Below are positions 37,480 through 48,569 of a DNA stretch of 64,000 nt, in pieces. The notes below the pieces were generated by a model. The model was not told the origin of the DNA. It searched no databases and saw only the letters and a program-made list of their open reading frames with translations. Where the stretch lies: the NCBI GenBank assembly GCA_028866435.1, contig JAGWIC010000002.1:28623-92622 (forward strand), in the 5' to 3' direction. The stretch is from Lysobacteraceae bacterium. GTDB lineage: Bacteria > Pseudomonadota > Gammaproteobacteria > Xanthomonadales > Rhodanobacteraceae. The translations under genes were made by a program, and so were the position numbers. Position 1 is the first letter of the stretch. Every line of letters starts with the position of its first letter.

Positions 37480-37509
37480 ATTGTACCGGCCAGGCGACCC
37501 GCCCTGCAA
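37480..37509 (-). promoter_or_regulatory. Promoter of rpmE2
   Basis: The minus strand has -10 TACAAT (37480-37485, 5 of 6) and a weak -35 TTGCAG (37504-37509) at 18-bp spacing. The start would be about 30 bp ahead of the ATG. Confidence 0.45.
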
Positions 37510-37551
37510 GCCCGCAACGGGCTGCCGGGGCCGGATTGCGTGCCTCGCCGG

Positions 37552-38487
37552 TCAACGGGCGTCCCCCAGCGCGCGCCGCACCATCGCCGCAAACCTGTCC
37601 TGATCGACGTCGAGCACGATATTGGCCTGCGCCGGACGGCCCAGCCGCCCGGCCCAGTCCACCACGGTCGCCCCGCGCGTCAGGCGCCCGTCCAGCTCGA
37701 TCGCCACGGCCCGGGTTTCGCTGCGGGTGACGATCGACGGGTCCAGCGCAACAGCCATCGCCAGCGCATCGGCCGCGACCACCCCGACGCGATCGTGTTC
37801 GGCGTTGTAGCGGCGCGCCGCGCCGACGATTTTCGCGAAGAAGGCCGCCCGCTGGTCGCCCGCCGCCAGCCAGTCGTCGAACTGCGCGTCGGCGAAGCCG
37901 TGCCTCAGCGTCGCCTCCCAGTCGACCAGGTCGAAGGCGGCAAACGCCTCGAACACCACGTGCGCCGCCTCCGGGTCGAAGCCGATGTTGAACTCGGCCG
38001 GCACGTTGCCGGTGTTGCCGTGGCCGGTGACCGCACCGCCCATGATCACCAGGCGCGCCACCCGGCCCGGCAGATCCGGGTCGAGCCGCAGCGCCAACGC
38101 CAGATTGGTCAGCGGGCCCAGCGCCACCAGGGTCAATTCGCCGGGCCGCTCGCGGGTCAGCCGCAGCAAGGCCAGCGCGGCCGCCTCGTGGTGCGCGCGG
38201 CTGACGGGTTCGGGAAAACCGATATCGCCGAAACCGTCTTGTCCATGCACGAGGGCGGCATCCTCCGAGGCCGCCCGCACCAGGGGCGTGGCGCAACCGG
38301 CAAACACCGGCACGGACGTACCCAGCAGATCGACTAGGGTCAGCGCATTGCGCACGGTGTGCCCGAGGCCGACATTTCCGGCGGCGATGCTCAGCCCGGC
38401 GATATCGGCATGGGCGTGCGCCATCAGGATCGCCAGCGCGTCGTCGACGCCGGGATCGGTATCAATCAGCAGTTGCGCTCTGCTCAT
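37552..38487 (-). CDS. Inosine-uridine-type nucleoside hydrolase
   Basis: The protein has 311 residues. The calcium- and ribose-binding motif [12 protein letters not shown] lies at the N-terminus, and [22 protein letters not shown] and [12 protein letters not shown] are conserved family segments. It cleaves the N-glycosidic bond of ribonucleosides to release base and ribose for salvage. The base preference (pyrimidine RihA/B or purine) cannot be set from sequence alone. It lies between recG and rpmE2 on the same strand, probably with its own promoter. Confidence 0.93.
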   Translation of the reverse strand: MSRAQLLIDTDPGVDDALAILMAHAHADIAGLSIAAGNVGLGHTVRNALTLVDLLGTSVPVFAGCATPLVRAASEDAALVHGQDGFGDIGFPEPVSRAHHEAAALALLRLTRERPGELTLVALGPLTNLALALRLDPDLPGRVARLVIMGGAVTGHGNTGNVPAEFNIGFDPEAAHVVFEAFAAFDLVDWEATLRHGFADAQFDDWLAAGDQRAAFFAKIVGAARRYNAEHDRVGVVAADALAMAVALDPSIVTRSETRAVAIELDGRLTRGATVVDWAGRLGRPAQANIVLDVDQDRFAAMVRRALGDAR

Positions 38488-38578
38488 GGGTGCTCCAGTG
38501 ATCCGGTCGGCGGGTCAGCATAAAGGCAAGCCCGGGTCGGTGCGACCGTCGCTTCGCCGGACGCCGGCCGGCGCGCGC

Positions 38579-40693
38579 TCAGGCGTGGGCGTAGCGGGCC
38601 GAGCCGCCGATCCAGCGCTCGATCAGCCGCTCCGTCTGCGCCTGGTGCCCGTCCAGCATGCATGCGCCCACCTTCTGCACCGCCGGCAGCAGGTGGGCAT
38701 CGCGCGCCAGGTCGGCGATACGGAAACTGAGCTGGCCGGTCTGGCGCGTACCCAGCACTTCGCCCGGTCCGCGCAGCTGCAGGTCCTTCTCGGCGATACG
38801 AAAGCCATCCGTGGTTTCACGCATGACCTGCAGGCGTTCACGCGCCAGCTGGCCCAGCGGCGGCTGGTACAGCAGCACGCAGTTGGACGCCTGGGCGCCC
38901 CGCCCCACCCGTCCGCGCAACTGGTGCAGTTGGGCGAGGCCCAGCCGCTCGCTGTTCTCGATCACCATCAGGCTGGCGTTGGGCACATCCACGCCGACCT
39001 CGATCACCGTGGTCGCCACCAGCACCGCCAGCTGCCCGGCCTTGAAAGCATCCATCACCGCCTGCTTCTCCTTCGGCCGCATGCGGCCGTGGATCAACCC
39101 CACGCCGAACCCGGCCAGCGCCGCGGAGAGCTCGGCATGGGCCACCTCGGCGGCCTGCGCGCGCAACGGCTCGGACTCCTCGATCAAGGTGCACACCCAG
39201 TAGACCTGGCGGCCCTCGGCACAGGCGGCGTGGATCCGCTCGATCACCTCGACGCGGCGCGCATTGGAAATGGCGATGGTCTGCACGGGGGTGCGGCCGG
39301 GCGGCAGTTCGTCGATGGAGGAAACATCCAGATCCGCGTAGGCGCTCATCGCCAGGGTGCGCGGGATCGGCGTGGCGGTAAGCACGAGCTGGTGCGGGAC
39401 CAGCTCCCCGTCGCGGCCCTTGTCGCGCAGCGACAGGCGCTGCTGGACGCCGAAGCGGTGCTGCTCATCGACGATCACCAGCCCAAGCCGGGCAAAGGTC
39501 ACGCCCTCCTGCATCAGGGCGTGGGTGCCGATCAGCACCGGCGCGCCCGCCGCCACCCGTTCGAGGGTGGCCTGGCGCGCCTTGCCGGCGACCTTGCCGG
39601 CCAGCCAGTCCACCTCGATGCCGAGCGGTTGCAGCCAGCGCCGGAAATTGTGCAGATGCTGCTCGGCCAGCAATTCGGTCGGCGCCATCAGCGCCACCTG
39701 GTGCCGCGATTCGACGGCCGCCAGCGCCGCCAGCGCCGCCACCACGGTCTTTCCCGAGCCCACATCGCCCTGCACCAGGCGCAGCATCGGGTGCGGCTGC
39801 GCCAGATCCCGCGCCACTTCCCCGCCGACACGCTGCTGCGCCGCGGTCAGCCGGAAGGGCAGCCCGGCGAGCAGTTGCCGCTGCAGTCGGCCGTCCCCGC
39901 CCAGCACCGGTGCCCGCCGGTGCCTGACCGCGGCACGCATGCGCTTGAGGCTGAGATGCCTGCTCAGCAACTCCTCGAACGCCAGCCGCTGCTGCGCCGG
40001 ATGAAGACCCCGCATCAGCTGCTCCAGGTTCGCCTGCGGCGGCGGCCGATGCACATACAGCAGCGCATCGCGCAACGAGGTCAGACCGTGTTCGACGCAC
40101 AATTGCAGCGGGATCAGTTCCAGCTGTTCCGCCGCGGGCAGCAGGGCCAGCGCCTTGCCGATCACGCCGGCCAGGCGCTTGCTGCCCAGGCCCTCGGTCG
40201 TCGGATAGACCGGGCTGAGCGACTCGTCGGCGGCCACCGCCTCGTCCGCGCCGACGCGCTGGTAGCTCGGATGCACCATCTCCAGCCCCTGCGCGCCGTG
40301 GCGCACTTCGCCGAAGCACAACAAGCGCGTGCCGGGGCGAAGCTGTTCGGCCTGTGCGCGGTTGAAGTGGAAGAAGCGCAGTCGCAGGGTCTGCCCACTG
40401 CCGTCGCCGAGCGCGACCTTCAGCTGCGGCCGATGGCGAAAGCCGCGCTCGACCTCCTCCACGATGCCGACGACCTGCTCGCGCTCGCCCACGCGCAGCT
40501 CGGCCAGCGGGGTGACCCGGGTCTTGTCTTCGTAACGCAGCGGCAGGTGGAACCAGAGATCCTGCACCCGCTCCAGGCCCAGCCGCGCCAGCAACGCCAG
40601 CAGGGCGGGACCGACGCCCGGCAGCGCGCCCAGCGGGGCATTGCCGGCATCCATTGCCGGGGTAACGGGGCGGGGCGGGGTTCGGGCAGCCAT
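38579..40693 (-). CDS. recG: ATP-dependent DNA helicase RecG
   Basis: The protein has 704 residues. The N-terminal wedge/OB domain contains PLRYEDKTRVTPLAELRVGE. The SF2 helicase motifs follow: Walker A GDVGSGKTVVAALA, the DExH-type box VIVDEQHRFGVQQ, motif III TATPIPRTLA and motif VI QLRGRVGRGAQ. RecG rewinds forked and branched DNA at stalled replication forks. It is the last gene of the rpoZ-spoT-ridA-recG run, a cluster close to the classical gmk-rpoZ-spoT-recG order. Confidence 0.97.
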   Translation of the reverse strand: MAARTPPRPVTPAMDAGNAPLGALPGVGPALLALLARLGLERVQDLWFHLPLRYEDKTRVTPLAELRVGEREQVVGIVEEVERGFRHRPQLKVALGDGSGQTLRLRFFHFNRAQAEQLRPGTRLLCFGEVRHGAQGLEMVHPSYQRVGADEAVAADESLSPVYPTTEGLGSKRLAGVIGKALALLPAAEQLELIPLQLCVEHGLTSLRDALLYVHRPPPQANLEQLMRGLHPAQQRLAFEELLSRHLSLKRMRAAVRHRRAPVLGGDGRLQRQLLAGLPFRLTAAQQRVGGEVARDLAQPHPMLRLVQGDVGSGKTVVAALAALAAVESRHQVALMAPTELLAEQHLHNFRRWLQPLGIEVDWLAGKVAGKARQATLERVAAGAPVLIGTHALMQEGVTFARLGLVIVDEQHRFGVQQRLSLRDKGRDGELVPHQLVLTATPIPRTLAMSAYADLDVSSIDELPPGRTPVQTIAISNARRVEVIERIHAACAEGRQVYWVCTLIEESEPLRAQAAEVAHAELSAALAGFGVGLIHGRMRPKEKQAVMDAFKAGQLAVLVATTVIEVGVDVPNASLMVIENSERLGLAQLHQLRGRVGRGAQASNCVLLYQPPLGQLARERLQVMRETTDGFRIAEKDLQLRGPGEVLGTRQTGQLSFRIADLARDAHLLPAVQKVGACMLDGHQAQTERLIERWIGGSARYAHA

Positions 40694-40803
40694 GAGCGGT
40701 TAGCGTAACCGAGCATCGCCGCCCGCCGTAAGCGAACCGCCGACAGGGCGTGTCGGCGCCGGGCGTGGGTAATGATCAGCTCACGGCGCGCATGCGGCAG
40801 AGA

Positions 40804-41187
40804 TCAGGAAAGCACCATCACCGCGTCGATCTCGACCCGCGCCCCCTTCGGCAGGCCGGCGACCTCGATCGTCGACCGCGCCGGATACGGCGGCTGGAAA
40901 TAGTCCGCCATGACCGCGTTGACGGCGGCAAAGTCCCCCAGGTCGGTGACATAAATCCCCACCCGCACGATATCCGCCAGCGCTCCGCCGGCGGCACCGG
41001 CCACCGCCGCGAGGTTGTCGAACACGCGCCGCGCCTGTGCGGTGATGTCGCCCTCCACCAGGGCACCGGTGGCCGGATGGAGCGGGATCTGCCCCGAGAA
41101 ATAGACCGTATTACCGGCCTGAATGGCTTGCGAATAGGGGCCGATGGCGGCAGGCGCCTGCTCGGTGAAAATGGTACGGCGTGACAT
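40804..41187 (-). CDS. ridA: RidA reactive-intermediate deaminase
   Basis: The protein has 127 residues, a YjgF/YER057c/UK114 family member. The family motifs are [36 protein letters not shown] and the substrate-binding [20 protein letters not shown], with the catalytic Arg. RidA hydrolyses reactive 2-aminoacrylate made by PLP enzymes, protecting them from damage. The ATG at 41187 gives the standard length; a start 90 bp upstream would add atypical residues. It is 86 bp after spoT on the same strand. Confidence 0.95.
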   Translation of the reverse strand: MSRRTIFTEQAPAAIGPYSQAIQAGNTVYFSGQIPLHPATGALVEGDITAQARRVFDNLAAVAGAAGGALADIVRVGIYVTDLGDFAAVNAVMADYFQPPYPARSTIEVAGLPKGARVEIDAVMVLS

Positions 41188-41273
41188 GGCGACTCCTTGA
41201 GAAAAAGGGCAAAGGGGCAAGAGCATGGGGCCGTCCGCGGCCGGGCCAAGCCGTGCGGCGAACGGCATGCTTT

Positions 41274-43448
<2,175 letters not shown>

Positions 43449-43574
43449 GGCCGATGGCGCCCGCTCAGGCGCCCACCTCGGCCGACACGATGCCGACGAC
43501 GACCGCACGCGCACAAGCCCCCGCACCGAACGCGCCGGTGCGCAAGCCTGACGCCTGGCGGCCGTCGCCGATCA

Positions 43575-43865
43575 TCAGTCGTCGCCGACTTTGGAAAGGT
43601 CGTCGTCGACCTCGGCCGCTGCCCACTCGAGCGCCTCGCGCTCGGCACGCTCACGCTCGGCCTTGTCGATCTGGTCGATGGTGGCCTGGTCGATGCGGCG
43701 CGCGGCGATTTCACGCAAAGCCAGCACCGTCGGCTTGTCGTGATCGGGATTGACCGCCGGCTCGGCACCCTTTTCGAGCTGACGCGCGCGCTTGGTCGCC
43801 ATCAACACCAGCTCGAAACGGTTGTCGACCACCTCGAGGCAGTCCTCCACGGTAATACGTGCCAT
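43575..43865 (-). CDS. rpoZ: RNA polymerase omega subunit RpoZ
   Basis: The protein has 96 residues, beginning [20 protein letters not shown], the invariant start of omega, with [11 protein letters not shown] and [15 protein letters not shown] following. It helps assemble beta' and forms part of a ppGpp binding site, which fits its place directly upstream of spoT. GAGGA lies six bases before the ATG. The gene is divergent from mlaA. Confidence 0.97.
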   Translation of the reverse strand: MARITVEDCLEVVDNRFELVLMATKRARQLEKGAEPAVNPDHDKPTVLALREIAARRIDQATIDQIDKAERERAEREALEWAAAEVDDDLSKVGDD

Positions 43866-44020
43866 GTGAAATCCTCAAAGAATAAATGACTTATCTGGTC
43901 GGCCAGTGTAGCCAGCGGGTGCTTTGCTGGCAATGCGTGAAGTCCGTATCATGGCCGGCTGGTCATGCGCCCCGCCGGCGAAAGCAACGCGAAAGCCGTG
44001 CAAGATATAAAACCAGGCAG

Positions 44021-44026
44021 TACAAT
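44021..44026 (+). promoter_or_regulatory. -10 element of mlaA
   Basis: TACAAT (5 of 6) lies 35 bp before the mlaA ATG at 44062, next to an AT-rich stretch ATATAAAA. The -35 region (GTGCAA at 17 bp) is weak. Confidence 0.4.
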
Positions 44027-44061
44027 TATGCCGCCTTCCGACCAAACTCCCCCGGCACCTC

Positions 44062-44889
44062 ATGTCTTCAAGCCTACGACGTCTCCATCCGCGCCGGTGC
44101 CTGCCCTTGCTTGCGGTTGCCCTGCTGGCGGGCTGCACCATCGCCAAGCCGCGCACTGACGACCCCTTGCAGAAGTACAACCGGGATGCGTACCAGTTCA
44201 ACGACGCCCTCGACAAGGCGGTGGTCCGGCCGGTCGCGGTAGGTTACCGCAAGGTCACCAACGCCCCGGTGCGTCGCTCGTTCAGCGACTTTTTCACCAA
44301 TATCCGCATGCCGATCACGGTGGCGAACGACCTGCTGCAGGCCCGCCCGAAGCAGGCCTTGCAGAGCACCGGCCGGTTCCTGGTCAACCTGACCCTGGGC
44401 ATCGGCGGGTTCTTCGATCCCGCCAGCCAGCTCGGGATACCGCTGGAAGACAACGACTTCGGCATCACCCTGGCACGCTGGGGAGCGCCCGAGGGCGATT
44501 TCCTGATGCTGCCCTTCTTCGGGCCATCCACCGCGCGCGACATCTGGCATCTGCCGGTCGACAGCTACTTTTTCGATCCGCTGAGCATCTACGCCAGCAA
44601 TCATTCCTATGGCGGCCTGCAATACCTGCCGTCGGCGATGTACCTGGTGACCCTCAGGTCGCGCCTGATCGATTCGGAAGGCTTTCTGCAGTCCGCCTAC
44701 GACCCGTACGTCTTCATCCGGGACGCCTACCGCCAGCAGCGGCTGTACCAGATCTACGACGGCAATCCGCCGATCGAGATCATCCAGCAGATGCAGGGCC
44801 TGGACAATCCCAACTTCGACCCCGAGCAGTTGCTGGATCAGCAGCGCGCGTGGGAGAAGAAGCACCCGGGCAAGGCGAACAAGCCCTGA
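44062..44889 (+). CDS. mlaA: Outer-membrane lipid asymmetry lipoprotein MlaA (VacJ)
   Basis: The protein has 275 residues. The lipobox LLAGC places the lipidated Cys near residue 25. Conserved VacJ segments include DPLQKYNRDAYQFNDALDKA, FFTNIRMPITVANDLLQ and GIGGFFDPASQLGIP, which form the ring-shaped helical core. MlaA takes mislocalised phospholipids from the outer leaflet and passes them to MlaC. It lies on the plus strand and converges on the mlaFEDCB genes, so all parts of the pathway are encoded here. Confidence 0.96.
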   Translation: MSSSLRRLHPRRCLPLLAVALLAGCTIAKPRTDDPLQKYNRDAYQFNDALDKAVVRPVAVGYRKVTNAPVRRSFSDFFTNIRMPITVANDLLQARPKQALQSTGRFLVNLTLGIGGFFDPASQLGIPLEDNDFGITLARWGAPEGDFLMLPFFGPSTARDIWHLPVDSYFFDPLSIYASNHSYGGLQYLPSAMYLVTLRSRLIDSEGFLQSAYDPYVFIRDAYRQQRLYQIYDGNPPIEIIQQMQGLDNPNFDPEQLLDQQRAWEKKHPGKANKP

Positions 44890-44905
44890 GTGCCATAACC
44901 GTTGC

Positions 44906-44930
44906 GGAGAGGGGCCGGCAGCCCCTCTCC
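44906..44930. terminator. Hairpin between mlaA and mlaB
   Basis: GGAGAGGGGC (44906-44915) and GCCCCTCTCC (44921-44930) make a perfect 10-bp stem with loop CGGCA between the two convergent genes. No T-tract follows on either strand. Confidence 0.6.
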
Positions 44931-44947
44931 ACCCGTCGCTCACCGAC

Positions 44948-45250
44948 TCATGCGAGCAGGCGCTCGACCTCGCATACCTGAGCCAACGCCTGCATGCCCG
45001 CGGGCATCCGGGTCACCTGCAAGGTCCTGCCGGATCGGTCCGCCCCGGCCACCACCGCAACGATGCACGCCAGCCCGGCACTGTCCGCGCGGCTGACCCC
45101 GGCCAGGTCGAGCCTGCCGATCGCACCGTCGCCCAGCGCCAACTGGATTTCACCCAGCGCCGAACCGGCAGTCTCGAAACTGAGCACGCCACTGACCGCG
45201 AGCACCCCCGCGGTAGCGGTATCGAGCTGGAAATGCGCGGCCTCGCTCAC
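44948..45250 (-). CDS. mlaB: STAS-domain protein MlaB
   Basis: The protein has 100 residues and is a single STAS domain, with LDLAGVSRADSAGLACIVAV holding the conserved Ser of the anti-sigma-antagonist fold. MlaB binds the MlaF ATPase in the cytoplasm and controls the activity of the MlaFEDB transporter. It is the last gene of the minus-strand mla cluster and its start overlaps the mlaC stop by four bases. Confidence 0.9.
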   Translation of the reverse strand: MSEAAHFQLDTATAGVLAVSGVLSFETAGSALGEIQLALGDGAIGRLDLAGVSRADSAGLACIVAVVAGADRSGRTLQVTRMPAGMQALAQVCEVERLLA

Positions 45251-45927
45251 TTCGAGCCCTTGCTGTCCTTGGCCATCGTGTCCAGCGCCTTTTCACCCTG
45301 GACTTCCAGGTTCTTGATCAGCTGCTCGATGCCGACCTTGCGGATCTCCGCATCGACCTGGTTGCGATAGTTGGTCACGTAGGAAATGCCTTCGATGATC
45401 ACGTCGTAGGCCTTCCAGTCGCCGGCGCGGCTCTTGCGGAAGGCGTAGTCGATCTCCACCAGCTTGCCGTCGTCCAGCACCACCTGGGTGCGGACCACCG
45501 TGCGCTTGTCGTTCAGGTCGCCGTTGAACGGCAGCACCTTGACCCGACCGCGGGTGTAGTTGAGCAGGCCCTGGGCATAACGATGGGTGATCGAGTTGTA
45601 GAACGCCTTGGCGAAGCGTTCGCGCTGATCGGGCGTGGCTTCGCGCGCATGCTGGCCAAGCACCAGGATGGAGGCGTAGTCGATATCGAAGTGCGGCAGG
45701 AACACCTGGTCGATGATGGCGATCAGCTTTTCCTGGTTTTTCTTCAACTCGTCGCGATGCCCGTCGATCGCGGTGGCCAACTGGTCGGCGATGCCCTGCA
45801 CGATCTGTTCGGGAGTCTGCTGGGCCGCCGCTGGCGCGGCTGCCGGGGTCGGGGCCTGGGCGAACGCCGGAACGGCGAGGACGCTGGCGAACGCGATGGC
45901 GGTGGCAAGAGCCAGTCTGCGCAACAT
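45247..45927 (-). CDS. mlaC: Periplasmic phospholipid-binding protein MlaC
   Basis: The protein has 226 residues. The signal peptide (ALATAIAFASVLAVPAFAQA) is followed by the Tol-Tol-Ttg2 fold, with FLPHFDIDYASILVLGQHAR and LLNYTRGRVKVLPFNGDLND. MlaC shuttles phospholipids between MlaA in the outer membrane and the MlaD ring. The first 35 mature residues are Ala/Gln/Pro-rich. It lies 48 bp after mlaD. Confidence 0.95.
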   Translation of the reverse strand: MLRRLALATAIAFASVLAVPAFAQAPTPAAAPAAAQQTPEQIVQGIADQLATAIDGHRDELKKNQEKLIAIIDQVFLPHFDIDYASILVLGQHAREATPDQRERFAKAFYNSITHRYAQGLLNYTRGRVKVLPFNGDLNDKRTVVRTQVVLDDGKLVEIDYAFRKSRAGDWKAYDVIIEGISYVTNYRNQVDAEIRKVGIEQLIKNLEVQGEKALDTMAKDSKGSK

Positions 45928-45975
45928 GGGAACTCCTTCAACGGAGCCGGCGCGGAAGCGCCGGCGGGGAATGGG

Positions 45976-46827
45976 TTATTTACCGCCGTTGCCGGCGCCT
46001 TTATTGTCACTGGACGAACCGTTGACCAGGAACTTGCCGATAAGATCCTCCAGCTGCATGGCCGACTGGGTGAGGATCATCTCGTCGCCGTTCTTGAGCG
46101 GATCGGGCGAGCCGCCTGGCTGGATCGAAACATACTGGGTGCCGATCAAACCGCTGGTGAATACCGCCGCCGCCGAATCGTCGGGGATCTGGTTGAAGCG
46201 CTTGTCGATCGCCATGACCACTTTGGCATTGAGCTTGAGCGGGTCGGCGACCACCGACTGCACGCTGCCGATCGGCACGCCCGCCATCTTGACCGGCGCG
46301 CCCGGCGAAAGCGTCCCCACGTTGGAGAAATTCGCGGTGACCGTATAGGTGCCGCCGATGTCGTCAGCCACCCCGCCGGCGCCGAAGAACTTGCCCAGCA
46401 TCTCTTCCAGCGGCTCGCTCGACTTGGTGCGCGCCAGCGTGCCGTTGGCGGCCAGCAACTGCTTCGAGCTGCCGTAGTCGATGCCCACGTACTGGTCGCC
46501 GAGCAGGCCACTGGTATAGATCGTTGCCACCGAGTCCAGCGGAATATGGTCGTAGCGCTTGTCGATCGACAGCTTCACGTCGGCCACGTCCTGGCCCGGG
46601 GTGAGATCGATCGACTGCACCTGGCCGACCCGGACGCCGGCGATCTTCACCGGCGCACGCTCCTTCAGCTGGCCCACGTTGGTGAAGTGGGTATCGACGA
46701 CGTAGCTGTCGCCCTGGTGCACATTGGCCACCGAACTGGTCTGGGTCGCCAGATACGCGAGCGCGGCGAAGCCAAGCACGATGAACAGGCCGGTGCCGAC
46801 GGCGTAGGAACTTCTTTGTTGGCTCAC
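45976..46827 (-). CDS. mlaD: MlaD with two tandem MCE domains
   Basis: The protein has 283 residues, about 100 more than E. coli MlaD. A TM helix (about 10-28, VGTGLFIVLGFAALAYL) is followed by MCE domain 1 (41-118) and MCE domain 2 (160-237). The two share the same segments: FTNVGQLKERAPVKIAGVRV versus FSNVGTLSPGAPVKMAGVPI, and YTSGLLGDQYVGI versus FTSGLIGTQYVSI. A short linker (119-159) joins them, and the tail is Gly/Ser/Asn-rich. MlaD hexamers form the periplasmic lipid pore on MlaFE; here two stacked rings are expected, a shorter version of PqiB or LetB. It lies 52 bp after mlaE. Confidence 0.93.
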   Translation of the reverse strand: MSQQRSSYAVGTGLFIVLGFAALAYLATQTSSVANVHQGDSYVVDTHFTNVGQLKERAPVKIAGVRVGQVQSIDLTPGQDVADVKLSIDKRYDHIPLDSVATIYTSGLLGDQYVGIDYGSSKQLLAANGTLARTKSSEPLEEMLGKFFGAGGVADDIGGTYTVTANFSNVGTLSPGAPVKMAGVPIGSVQSVVADPLKLNAKVVMAIDKRFNQIPDDSAAAVFTSGLIGTQYVSIQPGGSPDPLKNGDEMILTQSAMQLEDLIGKFLVNGSSSDNKGAGNGGK

Positions 46828-46879
46828 GGCACGATCCTCGATGAACGATGGGAATTGGCGGAAATGGTCATGGCGGCAG

Positions 46880-47656
46880 TCACATCAGAAATGCGGTGAG
46901 TACGAAGTCCAGGGCAAGGATCGCTATCGACGAGGCGACCACGGTGCGCGTGGTGGCATACGCGACGCCCTCGCTCGTCGGCGGCGTGGTGAAGCCCTGG
47001 AAGACGGCGATCAGGGACACCACGGCGCCGAAGGCCAGGCTCTTGAACAGCACGCCGTTGACGATGTCCGTGCGCACCTCGACCACCGACGTCATGTTCG
47101 CCCAGAAGGTGCCGTTGTCGATGCCCAGCCAGGTGACCCCCACCAGGTGGCCGCCGAATATCGCCATCGCGCAGAACACGCAGCACAGCAGCGGCATGGC
47201 GACGAGCCCGGCCAGGAAACGCGGCGTTGCCACGTAGGCCATCGGGTCGACCGCCATCATCTCCATCGCGTCGATCTGGTCGGTGGCGCGCATCAGGCCG
47301 ATCTCGGCGGTGATCGAGGTGCCGGCACGGCCGGCAAACAGCAGCGCGGTCACCACCGGCCCCAGCTCGCGATACACCGACAGCGCCACCACCATGCCGC
47401 TGGCCGAGGTGCCGCCGAAGATCGACAGCACGTGATAGAGCTGCAACATCAGCACCATGCCGACGAACAGGCCGCAGACCATGATGATGGTCAGGCTCAT
47501 GGCGCCGAGGAACCACAGCTGGCGAACGGTCTCGCGCATGTAGCGCAGGCTGCGCGGAACCGCCCGCAACAGGGCCAGCAGGAACAGGCCGCAATTGCCG
47601 ATCTGCGCCAGCGACTGGATCACCACGTTGTCGTGTTGCCGCAACCGTTCGCTCAT
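46880..47656 (-). CDS. mlaE: Mla transporter permease MlaE
   Basis: The protein has 258 residues and about five membrane helices. Family motifs are FGGTSASGMVVALSVYRELG, LFAGRAGTSITAEIGLMRAT and QIDAMEMMAVDPMAYVATPR. It is the inner-membrane permease of the MlaFEDB lipid ABC transporter. The ATG at 47656 overlaps the mlaF stop by four bases and starts the conserved protein; an ATG 102 bp upstream lies inside mlaF. Confidence 0.96.
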   Translation of the reverse strand: MSERLRQHDNVVIQSLAQIGNCGLFLLALLRAVPRSLRYMRETVRQLWFLGAMSLTIIMVCGLFVGMVLMLQLYHVLSIFGGTSASGMVVALSVYRELGPVVTALLFAGRAGTSITAEIGLMRATDQIDAMEMMAVDPMAYVATPRFLAGLVAMPLLCCVFCAMAIFGGHLVGVTWLGIDNGTFWANMTSVVEVRTDIVNGVLFKSLAFGAVVSLIAVFQGFTTPPTSEGVAYATTRTVVASSIAILALDFVLTAFLM

Positions 47657-48489
47657 TTCCCTGCTCCGGCAAAACCCAGGGCCCGGCCAAGATCCTCGGC
47701 TGGATACTGGAACGGCACGGGCCCGTCGGCCTCGCCGCCAAAGAACTGCCGCGTCCACGGCGAGCCGTCGCTGGCGATGGTCCTGGGATCGCCCTGGGCG
47801 ACGACCTTGCCGTTGGCGATCAGGAGCACGTGATCGGCCACCTGCTTGACCGCCTCCAGCTCGTGCGCCACCAGCACGCTGGTGATGCCGAGGGTATGGT
47901 TGAGCGTACGGATCAATTTCAGCACCTGGTTCAGCGCAACCGGGTCCAGCCCGACGAAAGGCTCGTCGTAGAGAATCAGCATCGGATCGAACACGATCGC
48001 CCGCGCCAATGCCACCCGCCGCGCCATGCCGCCGGACAATTCGCTGGGCAGCAGCCGCGCCGCGCCGCGCAGGCCGACCGCCTGCAGCTTCAGCAGCACC
48101 AGGTTGCGAATCAGCACTTCCGGCAGCCGGGTGTGCTGGCGCAGCGGAAACGCCACGTTCTCGAACACGTCGAAATCGGTCAGCAGCGCGGAGTTCTGGA
48201 ACAGGTAGCCGATCCCCTCGCGCAGCTTGTACAACTGCTCACGCGGCAGCTCGGGCACGTTCTGGCCGTTGACGACAATCGTGCCGGCGTCGGCGCGCAT
48301 CTGCCCGGTGATGTGCTTGAGCAGGGTGGTCTTGCCGGTGCCGCTCGGCCCCATGATCGCGGTGACCTTGCCACGCGGGATGTCCACGTCCATCCGGTCG
48401 AACAACGTCTTGCCATTGAGCACCGTGGTCAGGCCACGGATCCGCACCAGGGTGCTGTCGTCGGGCGTGGCGCGAACGGAGTCGGTCAT
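47653..48489 (-). CDS. mlaF: Mla transporter ATPase MlaF
   Basis: The protein has 278 residues. Walker A is GPSGTGKTTLLKHI, the ABC signature is LSGGMARRVALARA, and Walker B is LILYDEPFVGLDP with the catalytic Glu. A C-terminal extension beyond the core (PWTRQFFGGEADGPVPF) is typical of MlaF, which uses it to dock the neighbouring subunit and MlaB. It powers lipid movement across the cell envelope. It is the first gene of the mlaFEDCB run, 80 bp after gmk. Confidence 0.95.
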   Translation of the reverse strand: MTDSVRATPDDSTLVRIRGLTTVLNGKTLFDRMDVDIPRGKVTAIMGPSGTGKTTLLKHITGQMRADAGTIVVNGQNVPELPREQLYKLREGIGYLFQNSALLTDFDVFENVAFPLRQHTRLPEVLIRNLVLLKLQAVGLRGAARLLPSELSGGMARRVALARAIVFDPMLILYDEPFVGLDPVALNQVLKLIRTLNHTLGITSVLVAHELEAVKQVADHVLLIANGKVVAQGDPRTIASDGSPWTRQFFGGEADGPVPFQYPAEDLGRALGFAGAGK

Positions 48490-48569
48490 GGGCGATAAAA
48501 GCAGCTTGAGAAGCGGACAAGGTAGCTGAAGCGCGGGATGAAGACCATGTGTTACGCCACCCCGGCGCC

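Noticed and set aside
37985..40708. A 907-codon plus-strand open frame opposite recG and the nucleoside hydrolase gene
   Set aside because: It spans two real genes on the other strand and has no protein-like features.
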